Part shown: in pieces, positions 1 through 7,612 of the stretch
Layout: the number at the start of each line of letters is the position of its first letter
Numbering within the stretch: the first letter of the stretch is position 1
Made by a program: the position numbers and the translations under genes
The notes under the pieces: generated by a model
Databases searched by the model: none
Seen by the model: only the letters and a program-made list of their open reading frames with translations
What the model was told of the DNA's origin: nothing
Source of the DNA: RGIG5579 sp045602025
GTDB lineage: Bacteria > Bacillota > Clostridia > Oscillospirales > SIG627
Assembly (NCBI GenBank): GCA_045602025.1
Contig: JAZSAT010000015.1
Location: forward strand, 1 to 64,000
Direction of reading: 5' to 3'
DNA: 64,000 nt

Positions 1-545
1 AAAGAGTCGGTATTGCACAGGCCCTTATCGGAAATCCTCCTGTTTTGATTTTCGACGAGCCTACGGTAGGCCTTGACCCTAAGCAGATCATTGAGATCCG
101 CAATCTCATTAAAAAGCTCGGCAAAGAGCATACGATCATTCTTTCTACCCATATTCTTTCTGAGGTTCAGGCGATCTGCGACCGTATCGTTGTTATCAAC
201 AAAGGCAAGATCGTAGCAGACGAAAAAACCGAAAACCTCTCTCGCGCGGTAGAGGATAAGCATAAGATGACCTACAAGATCTGCGGTCCTCAGAATGAGG
301 TGCTGAAACTGATCAAATCCACGCCCGGCGTTGTTTATGCAGAGATTTTGGGTCAGAGAGAAAATGAAAGCACCGCTTACCTTGTGGAAAGCGCAGAAAA
401 TATTGATATCAGAAAGCCTCTGTTCTTCGCCTTGGCAGAGAAAAGATGGCCTGTGATCGGCATGGATGTGGTTGGAATGGATCTTGAGGATGTGTTCCTT
501 GCGCTGATCACCGAGAAAAACCAGAATAAGAAGGGAGGAAAATAA
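1..545 (+). CDS. ABC transporter ATP-binding subunit (GldA-like), 5' partial
   Basis: The gene enters from the left edge; the open frame already runs at base 3 (codons for RVGIAQALIGNPP), so the start, Walker A and Q-loop lie outside. Visible parts are the end of the signature helix, Walker B with its glutamate (LIFDEP), the D-loop (TVGLDP) and the H-loop (ILSTHILSEV). The C-terminal extension of about 90 residues is typical of ATPases that energise ABC-2 type permeases. The stop touches the next ATG directly (TAA then ATG), so it is translationally linked to the permease. Family context (ATPase, GldF-like permease, GldG-like protein, DUF4340) points to a GldA-type ATPase acting at the inner face of the membrane; substrate unknown. 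Confidence 0.93.
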   Translation, partial: RVGIAQALIGNPPVLIFDEPTVGLDPKQIIEIRNLIKKLGKEHTIILSTHILSEVQAICDRIVVINKGKIVADEKTENLSRAVEDKHKMTYKICGPQNEVLKLIKSTPGVVYAEILGQRENESTAYLVESAENIDIRKPLFFALAEKRWPVIGMDVVGMDLEDVFLALITEKNQNKKGGK

Positions 546-1250
546 ATGCTAGCAATTTATAAAAAAGAGATTCGCTCTTACTTTGTGAATCCCATCGGAT
601 ATATTTATGTTGCACTTTTTCTTGCAATCTCCTCTCTTTTGTTCACATATACCACCCTGTATTCCGGTACTTGCGAAACAAGCGTCTACTTTACCTTCAT
701 GCTCTATCTCTTTGTTGTCCTCATTCCTCTTCTGACGATGAGAATGATCAGTGAAGAAAAGAAAACAAAAACAGAACAGATCCTTCTTACTACGCCCGTT
801 TCGCTTTTCAGCGTGGTATTTGCAAAGTTTCTTGCTGCATTTACCTTGTTTGCGGGTACGCTTCTTGCTTCCTGTTTGAATTTTGTCGTTCTTTATTTTT
901 ACGGTACCCCCAATACAGCGATTATGTTTTCCACCACGGTCGGTATTCTTTTGATCGGTGCTGCCTTTGTAGCGATCGGTATTTTTGTTTCCGCTTGTAC
1001 TGAAAATCAGTTGGTTTCTGCTTTTGTGACGATCGTTGCCATTGCTTCCACTCTTGTGATCGGAATTCTTGCAAACTATGTGCCCTTTACACCTCTTCGT
1101 GTGGTGATGAAATGGCTGTCTGTTTTCGATCGCTTTTATGTGTTCACCTACGGCTATTTTGACCTGGTTGCGATTCTATACTATATTTCAATTTTGGTAA
1201 TCTTTATTTTCCTGACCGTTCGTGTTTTGGAAAAACGCCGCTGGGAATAA
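546..1250 (+). CDS. ABC-2 type permease, GldF-like
   Basis: A 234-residue integral membrane protein with about six hydrophobic helices, the usual size of a GldF/ABC-2 permease. It begins MLAIYKKEIRSYFVNP, a typical opening for permeases whose cytosolic amphipathic N-terminus contacts the ATPase. The conserved stretch RMISEEKKTKTEQ after the second helix is characteristic of the GldF family. It starts immediately after the ATPase stop, with GGGAGGAAAAT as ribosome binding site. It is expected to form the membrane channel of the transporter encoded by this operon. Flavobacterial homologues are linked to gliding, but clostridial members have no known gliding role, so transport of an unknown substrate is the cautious reading. 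Confidence 0.9.
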   Translation: MLAIYKKEIRSYFVNPIGYIYVALFLAISSLLFTYTTLYSGTCETSVYFTFMLYLFVVLIPLLTMRMISEEKKTKTEQILLTTPVSLFSVVFAKFLAAFTLFAGTLLASCLNFVVLYFYGTPNTAIMFSTTVGILLIGAAFVAIGIFVSACTENQLVSAFVTIVAIASTLVIGILANYVPFTPLRVVMKWLSVFDRFYVFTYGYFDLVAILYYISILVIFIFLTVRVLEKRRWE

Positions 1251-1279
1251 TAAAAGCTTAGAATTAAAGGAATGTTTTT

Positions 1280-2803
1280 ATGGATAAAAAACTGAAAGAA
1301 CAGAAGAAAGTATTTTCTTCCAGAAAATTTAAGTACGGTGCTGCCGCTACTGCATTCACAGTGCTTTTCATCGCTGCTTTGATTCTTGTGAATGCGATCT
1401 TTTCTGCCATTGATTCCAAATACAGTCTTTATTTTGATTTGACAAAGGATCAGATCTTTTCTATCAGTGATTCTACTGTGGAAATGGTCGATGCCTGCCT
1501 TCTTGACTATGAAAAAGAGCAGAAGGAGGATGCCAAGATCAAAATTTCCTTCCATAGCGCGAGAGACCGAATTATGGAAGATGAAATGAAGAGCTGGGTC
1601 GTGAATCTTGCGGAAAGCTATGCAGAAAAATACGATGAGATCACGGTTGAGTTCAATGAAGATCTGAATTCTCATCCTGAAAAGTATTTGTATTATAAGG
1701 ATCTTGGATATGATATCAACAGCAATACCATTATCATTTCCAATTCCAAGGCAAAGGGAGCTTTTCGATACCTAACCTTTGATTCCTGTCTTGTATATGA
1801 CGAAGCAGGGGAGAATGTATGGGCTTTCCAGGGCGAAATGAAGTTCAATGCTGCACTTCTTTATATTACCTCTCGAAAGAGCCCTATCGTTACCTTTACC
1901 GCAGGTCACGGAGAATCGGTTCCCGAGGCACTTACTACGACCTTTACCAATTGCGGTTTTACCATTGAAACGGTGGATCTGACTCGCGATGAGATCAGCG
2001 AAGATTCCAAAATGCTGATCATGTGCAACCCCCAAAAGGATCTTACTTATTCCGAAAGCGATACTGCCGTTACGGAGTATACAAAGATCTCCGATTATTT
2101 GAACGATTACCGTTCTATGGTGGTGATCGGTTCTCCCACAATGCCCGAGCTTCCTGTTTTGGATGAGCTTCTCGCTGATTTCGGATTGGAGCTTGTTCGC
2201 AATCAGGTAGTTATGGATGACATTCATTGTCATACCCAGAACAACCGTATGATCTATACCAATTATGAAAAAAGTGAAACGGTAGCCGGTGCGTTGACCA
2301 AATCCCTGACCGATCTTTCCAATCCTCCCAGAACCATTTCCTTCGATTCTGCTCCCATTCGCATCCTTGACGAGGGAGACGGAAAGGTTACCATTGTTGA
2401 ACCTGTTTTGACCAGTTCTGATAATTCCTATGTGGAGCTTATCACTGAAGAGGGAACAAAGAAGGAAAAAGGTCCCTTTAACCTGATGGCAATTTCCACC
2501 CGCTTTACCTATGTGGATAACACGGAGACTTACGGACATCTTTTGTTGATCGGTAGCCAGAATTTTACCGAAACTAATGCATTCCGTGAGCAGTTTGGTA
2601 ATACGGATATTGTCCATAATATGATCCGTCTGTTGTCGGACGAGGATATTGCAATGGAGACCCATTACAAGGTGCTTGAGGATTACACGATCGATATGGA
2701 GAGCGGTGCAGTTTATGTTTACGGCATCGTAGCGGCGATCGTAGTTCCTTTGGCGATCTTTGCTTTGGGTACGGTTGTATATATCAAGAGAAAGCATATG
2801 TAA
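1280..2803 (+). CDS. GldG-like ABC-associated membrane protein
   Basis: A 507-residue protein with one N-terminal membrane helix (about residues 18-40), a large extracytoplasmic region and a C-terminal helix (about 475-500) followed by a short basic tail (KRKHM). The segment after the first helix, with a DLTKDQIFSIS motif, is the hallmark of the GldG family, and a TFTAGHGE motif follows in the middle. These proteins accompany GldA/GldF-type transporters as an auxiliary subunit of unknown mechanism. The gap to the permease is 29 bp and the start has an AAAGGAATG binding site. Family call is firm; function is inferred only from operon position. Confidence 0.87.
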   Translation: MDKKLKEQKKVFSSRKFKYGAAATAFTVLFIAALILVNAIFSAIDSKYSLYFDLTKDQIFSISDSTVEMVDACLLDYEKEQKEDAKIKISFHSARDRIMEDEMKSWVVNLAESYAEKYDEITVEFNEDLNSHPEKYLYYKDLGYDINSNTIIISNSKAKGAFRYLTFDSCLVYDEAGENVWAFQGEMKFNAALLYITSRKSPIVTFTAGHGESVPEALTTTFTNCGFTIETVDLTRDEISEDSKMLIMCNPQKDLTYSESDTAVTEYTKISDYLNDYRSMVVIGSPTMPELPVLDELLADFGLELVRNQVVMDDIHCHTQNNRMIYTNYEKSETVAGALTKSLTDLSNPPRTISFDSAPIRILDEGDGKVTIVEPVLTSSDNSYVELITEEGTKKEKGPFNLMAISTRFTYVDNTETYGHLLLIGSQNFTETNAFREQFGNTDIVHNMIRLLSDEDIAMETHYKVLEDYTIDMESGAVYVYGIVAAIVVPLAIFALGTVVYIKRKHM

Positions 2804-2813
2804 TGAGGAAACT

Positions 2814-4466
2814 ATGAAAGAGATAAGCAATCAGGAAAAGAAATTTTCCTTGTTAAAAATTTGGCAGGATAAAAGGCTCCGAGCGATCCTCATTTCTTCG
2901 GCAATCATTTTGATCTGTGCGCTCATCTATGTGGTTCTTCTTTTCACAGTACTGAAAACGGAAGAAAAAGAAGTTTTGCCCACAGAAGGTAATCACGGGG
3001 AAGAAATGGTCAACGGCCGTCCCTTTGTTATTGATCCTGTTGAATCTGACCGTATTTTAAGCATTGATGTGGAAAATGAATTCGGCGGATTCCGTTATTA
3101 TCTCGGCGATGATGATCAGTACTACTTTGAAAATGCAGAATTTATGTTTTATGATCAAAACACCGATTTTACGGATGAAGAAGCAAGTAACCCTACCGAT
3201 GTTTTAAGCAGTCTTTCTATGGTGGATTCCCTTGTGAGCCTGGCTCGTTATATGCTTGCCACTGAAGAAGTTGTAGGTTACGACAAGGCCAATCTTTCAG
3301 CCTACGGTCTTGAGGGAAGAGGGCAAGCAGCCATCACCTTAACTTACCTTAATGAAAAGGATGAAGAGGTATCCAAAACAGCTTTTATCGGTAAGCCTAC
3401 TGTTTCCGGAAGCGGATATTATGTAATGGCTGAAGGTAGAGAGGCCCTTTACATCGTTGCTGACAATTACCTGTCAAAATGTATCTTTACCGATGTGAAG
3501 GCTTATCTTTTACCTCGCGTTGCACTTCCGGCTTCTTCCACGGAATATACCGATGTAAAAGAGCTTGTAATCAAAAAGAAGGGAGAGGTGTTTGCTTCCC
3601 TTCGTGATCTGACCGATGAAGAATATAAAGAGGCAGGCGAACTCTTCACTCATGTATTCACGCATCCGGAAGGATATTATCCCTCCACGGAGAATTTGCA
3701 ATCTCTCCTTGAAACCTTTGTTTCCTTCAGCGGAGAGGAAGTAATTGAGTATGATATTGCAAAAAGACTTTCCGATCCCGAGCAAGCACAAGGGATGCTG
3801 GATCTTTTCCATCACTATAGTCTGATGGATGCGGAAAATCGCTGGAATTATGAATTGTATTATCAGTATAAAGATTTTGACACAACTCTTTATATCAGCG
3901 AAAAATTGGAAGTAACCTCGGATCAAGATGGCGAAAATGCTGAAAAACATTATATTTACTATATTTATTCACCCGATTTCGATCTGATTGCGGAATTTGA
4001 TGCTACAGAACTGAAATGGGTTGAATGGGATATGCTTGATCTTTTGGATAATCATTCCTTCTCCGTTCCCATCGACAATGTATCTTCAATGGAGTTTTCC
4101 TTTGAAGATACCTATGCAAAGTTCTCCCTGCAAGGAGAAAAGGACGGCCTCAAGGTTACCTCCTCAAGCGGTGTGAAGGTTGATACTGATAACTTCCGTC
4201 AGCTTTATAAAGCAGTCCTCTTTACCACAATGGACGGATATGCCTCTAAGCCGGAAGAAGCGGATGAGATCTTAAAGCTTAATATTGTTTTGCGTGATGG
4301 TAATGAATATCATTATGTGTTCTACGGAATGACCGCTCGCAAGGCCTATTATTCTCTGAATGGCAGTGGAGAGTTTTACATTAACCGTGATTATGTAAAA
4401 CAGATGATGACTGCCTGCAACGACATCTTGAGCGGAAAAACCGTGATAGTTGACCGCAAAAACTAA
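2814..4466 (+). CDS. DUF4340 domain protein, membrane-anchored
   Basis: A 550-residue protein with one N-terminal membrane helix (about residues 24-45) and a long exterior portion rich in Asp, Glu and Tyr. The repeated beta-strand pattern with blocks such as YGLEGRGQAAITL and DGLKVTSSSG matches DUF4340 proteins, which sit downstream of GldG-like genes in many Bacillota and Bacteroidota. The ATG at 2814 is preferred over the frame opening at 2760 because the latter lies inside the previous coding region, while GAGGAAACT precedes 2814. It is last in the operon and is followed by two hairpins. Biochemical role unknown; probably a structural or substrate-recruiting subunit. Confidence 0.85.
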   Translation: MKEISNQEKKFSLLKIWQDKRLRAILISSAIILICALIYVVLLFTVLKTEEKEVLPTEGNHGEEMVNGRPFVIDPVESDRILSIDVENEFGGFRYYLGDDDQYYFENAEFMFYDQNTDFTDEEASNPTDVLSSLSMVDSLVSLARYMLATEEVVGYDKANLSAYGLEGRGQAAITLTYLNEKDEEVSKTAFIGKPTVSGSGYYVMAEGREALYIVADNYLSKCIFTDVKAYLLPRVALPASSTEYTDVKELVIKKKGEVFASLRDLTDEEYKEAGELFTHVFTHPEGYYPSTENLQSLLETFVSFSGEEVIEYDIAKRLSDPEQAQGMLDLFHHYSLMDAENRWNYELYYQYKDFDTTLYISEKLEVTSDQDGENAEKHYIYYIYSPDFDLIAEFDATELKWVEWDMLDLLDNHSFSVPIDNVSSMEFSFEDTYAKFSLQGEKDGLKVTSSSGVKVDTDNFRQLYKAVLFTTMDGYASKPEEADEILKLNIVLRDGNEYHYVFYGMTARKAYYSLNGSGEFYINRDYVKQMMTACNDILSGKTVIVDRKN

Positions 4467-4469
4467 TAA

Positions 4470-4533
4470 AAAAGGAGCAGAATTTCTGCTCCTTTTAATT
4501 ATAAAAAGCACTCCCAAGGAGTGCTTTTATTTT
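4470..4533. terminator. Two consecutive hairpins between convergent genes
   Basis: Stem one is AAAGGAGCAG / CTGCTCCTTT (about 4471-4496) followed by TAATT. Stem two is AAAAGCACTCC / GGAGTGCTTTT (about 4504-4529) followed by ATTTTA. They serve the plus-strand operon, and the second, flanked by A and T runs, can also end the minus-strand DUF4886 operon. Confidence 0.85.
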
Positions 4534-5539
4534 ATCGATACTGTGCTACTGCATTGTGTGCGGCGTTTTGCAGGACGGTGATCTTTTCCTCGCTAAGCTC
4601 ATAATTGGGACGCCAGGTGTTTCCAACGCAGCTTTTTCCGGTTAAAAATTCAAACCAAACACAAGCGTTAAGATACTGTCCGCCTCCGATATCGCCATCG
4701 TGGGACAGATCGTCAGGTTTTCCGTTGCGCAGACAAAGCTGATTGCCTATTACGGGATTATATCTTGCATCCAGCCAAGCTACACCGGAAGGAACAATGG
4801 GGAGATTAAATTCGTTTCTGATTTCTTTTGAAACTGTGATCTTTGCCTGTTGATAATTAACCTCATCTTCTTTTGTTTTCATATAGAAGCCTTGGGGTTC
4901 GTTGGCAAATCCTACTTGCGGAACCCAAGTGCAGTGCCAGACAAATTGCGTCATAGGGAACTGCTCTTTAATAAATCCAAGCAGATAACCAAGATATGCC
5001 TTTTCCCCGCGAAGTCCGTCAATTCCGCCGACTCGGTAAGTGCGCCCGCCTTCCTGGAAGGAGATTATATCCCAATTCTCCTTTTTCAAGGTGGAGGTAA
5101 GAGAGATGGCCGGGCTTACCTTCTTTCTGCCGTTGGAATTGGTTTGATACAGTTCACAAGCAGTCGATTTTTGAGTGTGCCAATTCCAATGCTCTCTCAT
5201 TTCAGCACCGGAGGCGTACAGATTGTAGATATTTAGCTCGATTCCTGCTGTCCTGGCAATTTCATAAAGCTCGTCTACATAGTAATAGCAGTAGCTGTTA
5301 CCGATCATCAGGATATTCATTTTGTTATCGACTCTCGGATCTTCTTTTTGCATAATTTTCTTTTCTTCAGGTTCTTCTTCCTTAGTTTTAGCTTCTTCCA
5401 GGTGCTTTTTTGTCGTTGTTGTTACTTTGGTGGTTCTTTCTTTTTCTTCATGAGGCGGTTCACTCAGAGAGGGTGAACAAGCAGAAAGAAGCATAGAAAG
5501 GATCAGGCAGAGAATGATAAGTAGATTTGTTTTTTTCAT
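4532..5539 (-). CDS. DUF4886 SGNH-like lipoprotein (paralogue 1)
   Basis: A 335-residue protein with a lipoprotein signal (hydrophobic core, then LSAC with Cys21), a Lys/Glu/Thr-rich linker to about residue 70, then a DUF4886 domain. The domain opens with NILMIGNSYCYYY (candidate nucleophile Ser82 in a GNS variant of the SGNH block GDS) and ends with a DLSHDGDIGGG segment that supplies a DxxH pair, followed by SCVGNTWRP. This is consistent with an SGNH-type esterase anchored outside the membrane; the substrate is unknown, with acylated glycans a reasonable guess. Its ATG overlaps the stop of the upstream paralogue by 4 bp (ATGA). It is the distal gene of a three-gene tandem array. Confidence 0.82.
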   Translation of the reverse strand: MKKTNLLIILCLILSMLLSACSPSLSEPPHEEKERTTKVTTTTKKHLEEAKTKEEEPEEKKIMQKEDPRVDNKMNILMIGNSYCYYYVDELYEIARTAGIELNIYNLYASGAEMREHWNWHTQKSTACELYQTNSNGRKKVSPAISLTSTLKKENWDIISFQEGGRTYRVGGIDGLRGEKAYLGYLLGFIKEQFPMTQFVWHCTWVPQVGFANEPQGFYMKTKEDEVNYQQAKITVSKEIRNEFNLPIVPSGVAWLDARYNPVIGNQLCLRNGKPDDLSHDGDIGGGQYLNACVWFEFLTGKSCVGNTWRPNYELSEEKITVLQNAAHNAVAQYR

Positions 5540-6492
5540 TTTGTCTCCTTTGCACTTTCTACTGCTTTGTGAGCAGCTTCCTGAAGTGCCGCAACTTTTT
5601 CTTCGCTCAGATCATAATCGGGTCGCCAGGTGTTTCCAACACAACTTTTTCCGGTTAAAATTTCAAACCAAACGCAGCCGTTTAAGTATCTTCCGCCGCC
5701 GGTATTACCGTCGTGACAATAATCACCCACCTTACCATCCACATGGCAAAGAGTATCGCCGACTCTTGCATCTGATCTCGCAAGCTGCCAGGCATCTCCA
5801 ACGGGGATTCTTTGAAGATCATATTTTTTGCAAAGGGAGAGAGCTACATCACGGGTTACAGTGTGCTGTATTTCCTGAGCTTCTTTTGTCAAAATAGAGC
5901 CGTTTGCTCCTGAGTAACCCACTTCGGAAGCCCATGTTTGATGATACATATAAGTGCTTTTTGGGAATTGCTCGCGGATCAATTTCATCAGATCTCTCAT
6001 GTAGGGCTCGAGTTCACTAAAAACAAGATCTCTGTCCAAGGAGCGAACAGGGTTGACCGCCTCTTGCATGGTGATCACATCCCAATTTTCCTTGGATAAG
6101 CACTGCATAAGATTACAGTTGTTATTGATCATTTTTCTGCCTGTGCTATCAGTTTTAAAAAGCTGATAGGGTGTTTCATTGAACTTTTCAAACTGCCAAT
6201 GTTGGCTCAGTCTGCAGCCGGAGTAATAAACATTGTATATATTCATTTCAATGCCTTCTGCTTTTGCGATCTGATACAATTCATTGGTATAATAATAGCA
6301 GGCGGAATTTCCGATCATTAAAATGTTGAAAGCAGAGTCTTCTGAAGGATCCTCTTTTTGAAGGATCTTTTCAGCAGTTTCTTTTTCTTCCGGCTTGACA
6401 ACCGGCTCCTCAGCATCTTTCAGTGAACTTGAGCAGGAACAGAAAAGAAGCGTGAGGAGTAACAGCAAAGAGAAAAAACGCATAATTTTCAT
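5536..6492 (-). CDS. DUF4886 SGNH-like lipoprotein (paralogue 2)
   Basis: A 318-residue paralogue of its downstream neighbour. The signal ends in LLFCSC, an atypical lipobox with probable lipidation at Cys20. After a charged linker the domain begins NILMIGNSACYYY (Ser63) and later shows DYCHDGNTGGG (DxxH) and SCVGNTWRP. DNA identity with paralogue 1 is high around the C-terminal segment (for example the CGCCAGGTGTTTCCAAC stretch on the plus strand), so the pair arose by a fairly recent tandem duplication. One base separates it from the upstream gene and it overlaps the downstream gene by 4 bp. Role inferred as a surface-anchored hydrolase; catalysis is not shown. Confidence 0.82.
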   Translation of the reverse strand: MKIMRFFSLLLLLTLLFCSCSSSLKDAEEPVVKPEEKETAEKILQKEDPSEDSAFNILMIGNSACYYYTNELYQIAKAEGIEMNIYNVYYSGCRLSQHWQFEKFNETPYQLFKTDSTGRKMINNNCNLMQCLSKENWDVITMQEAVNPVRSLDRDLVFSELEPYMRDLMKLIREQFPKSTYMYHQTWASEVGYSGANGSILTKEAQEIQHTVTRDVALSLCKKYDLQRIPVGDAWQLARSDARVGDTLCHVDGKVGDYCHDGNTGGGRYLNGCVWFEILTGKSCVGNTWRPDYDLSEEKVAALQEAAHKAVESAKETK

Positions 6493-6493
6493 A

Positions 6494-7501
6494 TCAGTTT
6501 CCTTTCGATTCTTCTACAGCACGATGAGCTGCTTCTTGTAAAACAGAAATCTTATCTTCGCTGATACCGTATTCGGGACGGTAAGAATTTCCGATGCAGC
6601 TTTTCTCGGTAAGAATCTCAAACCAGGTGCATGCATTAAGATACTGACCACCGCCGATATCGCCGTCATGGTATTTGTCGTTTTTATTGACACTTTGACA
6701 TAAGGTATCGCCGATCTTTGCGTTTTGTCTTGCGATCTGCCAAGCATCACCGGAGGGTATTCTTGTCAGGGGAAGGGTTTCACAGAGCTTTAAGGAAACA
6801 TTTCTGACAGACTCATAGCAAGCAGTTTGTTTTTCTTCGGTTAAAACCTTTTTGTTCTCTTCAATGGAGGCGGGATCGGAACCGGCGGGACCTTGGTATC
6901 CAACCTCATACCCCCAGGTCTGCTGCCACAGAAGCTTTGCTTTCGGGAATTTTTTTTGCAAAAGCTGGGTGAGAAGCTCTGCATAAGGTGTACAGGTTTC
7001 CATAGAGGCATCGTAAAATTCGCCAACGCTGGGATCAAAGTGTTGCTGAAGAGAAATAAAGTCCCAATTTGCTTTGGAAAAACAGTAATCTAAATTTACA
7101 TTGTTTTCAGAAGATCTGGAAGGTAGATCGGTGGAACAGGAGTAGAGGGTATATTTCTTTTCCTTTGTATAATACCATTCCCAGTGCCATTGAAGTCTGC
7201 AGCCGGAGTAATAAACCGTGTAAAGACGCATAGGGATATTATGCTCTTTTGCAAGACCGAGGATCTCGTCAGGGAAGTTTGTGCAGAAGCTGTTGCCGAT
7301 CATCAGCACGCATAACTCGCCGTCTTCTGCGGGATCTTCCACAGTATCCTCTGGTTTTTCTGTTTTGGTTGCTTCGGTTTTGATCTCCTCTTTTTCTTCT
7401 TCCACAGGCTCCTCCGGGAGGCGGGAACAAGAGATCAAATTAATCGGCAATAAAAACAGGAGTGCAAGGATCAAAGCAAAAAATCGTGTTTGAATTTTCA
7501 T
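6494..7501 (-). CDS. DUF4886 SGNH-like lipoprotein (paralogue 3)
   Basis: A 335-residue protein when started at 7501. That ATG has a strong GGAGG site seven to eight bases upstream, lies just inside its own promoter, and begins a proper lipoprotein signal ending LISC (Cys25). The longer frame to 7588 would cross the promoter and is rejected. An acidic Glu/Thr linker precedes the domain, which has VLMIGNSFCTNF (Ser71), a KYHDGDIGGG segment (DxxH) and SCIGNSYRP. It is first of the three tandem lipoproteins and the most diverged of them. Likely an extracytoplasmic SGNH-type esterase; substrate unknown. Confidence 0.82.
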   Translation of the reverse strand: MKIQTRFFALILALLFLLPINLISCSRLPEEPVEEEKEEIKTEATKTEKPEDTVEDPAEDGELCVLMIGNSFCTNFPDEILGLAKEHNIPMRLYTVYYSGCRLQWHWEWYYTKEKKYTLYSCSTDLPSRSSENNVNLDYCFSKANWDFISLQQHFDPSVGEFYDASMETCTPYAELLTQLLQKKFPKAKLLWQQTWGYEVGYQGPAGSDPASIEENKKVLTEEKQTACYESVRNVSLKLCETLPLTRIPSGDAWQIARQNAKIGDTLCQSVNKNDKYHDGDIGGGQYLNACTWFEILTEKSCIGNSYRPEYGISEDKISVLQEAAHRAVEESKGN

Positions 7502-7528
7502 AAAAGATTCCTCCAATTTGATACAATT

Positions 7529-7557
7529 AGTATATCTTTTTCTAAGGAAAAAGTCAA
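7529..7557 (-). promoter_or_regulatory. Promoter of the DUF4886 lipoprotein operon
   Basis: Read on the minus strand: TTGACT, 17 bp, TATACT, with the start codon about 28 bp downstream of the -10 box. A vegetative sigma-A type promoter, which makes the three lipoproteins a separate transcription unit from the large genes upstream. Confidence 0.75.
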
Positions 7558-7569
7558 TGAAACAAGCAT

Positions 7570-7608
7570 AAAAAAGGAACCAAAGCAAAAGCTTTGGTTC
7601 CTTTTTTT
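7570..7608 (-). terminator. Terminator after the 1467-residue protein gene
   Basis: A 17-bp stem (AGGAACCAAAGC / GCTTTGGTTCCT plus A:T pairs), AAAA loop, with U-runs on both strands. It lies 5 bp beyond the stop of the minus-strand gene and ends that transcript before the lipoprotein promoter. Confidence 0.9.
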
Positions 7609-7612
7609 CTTT

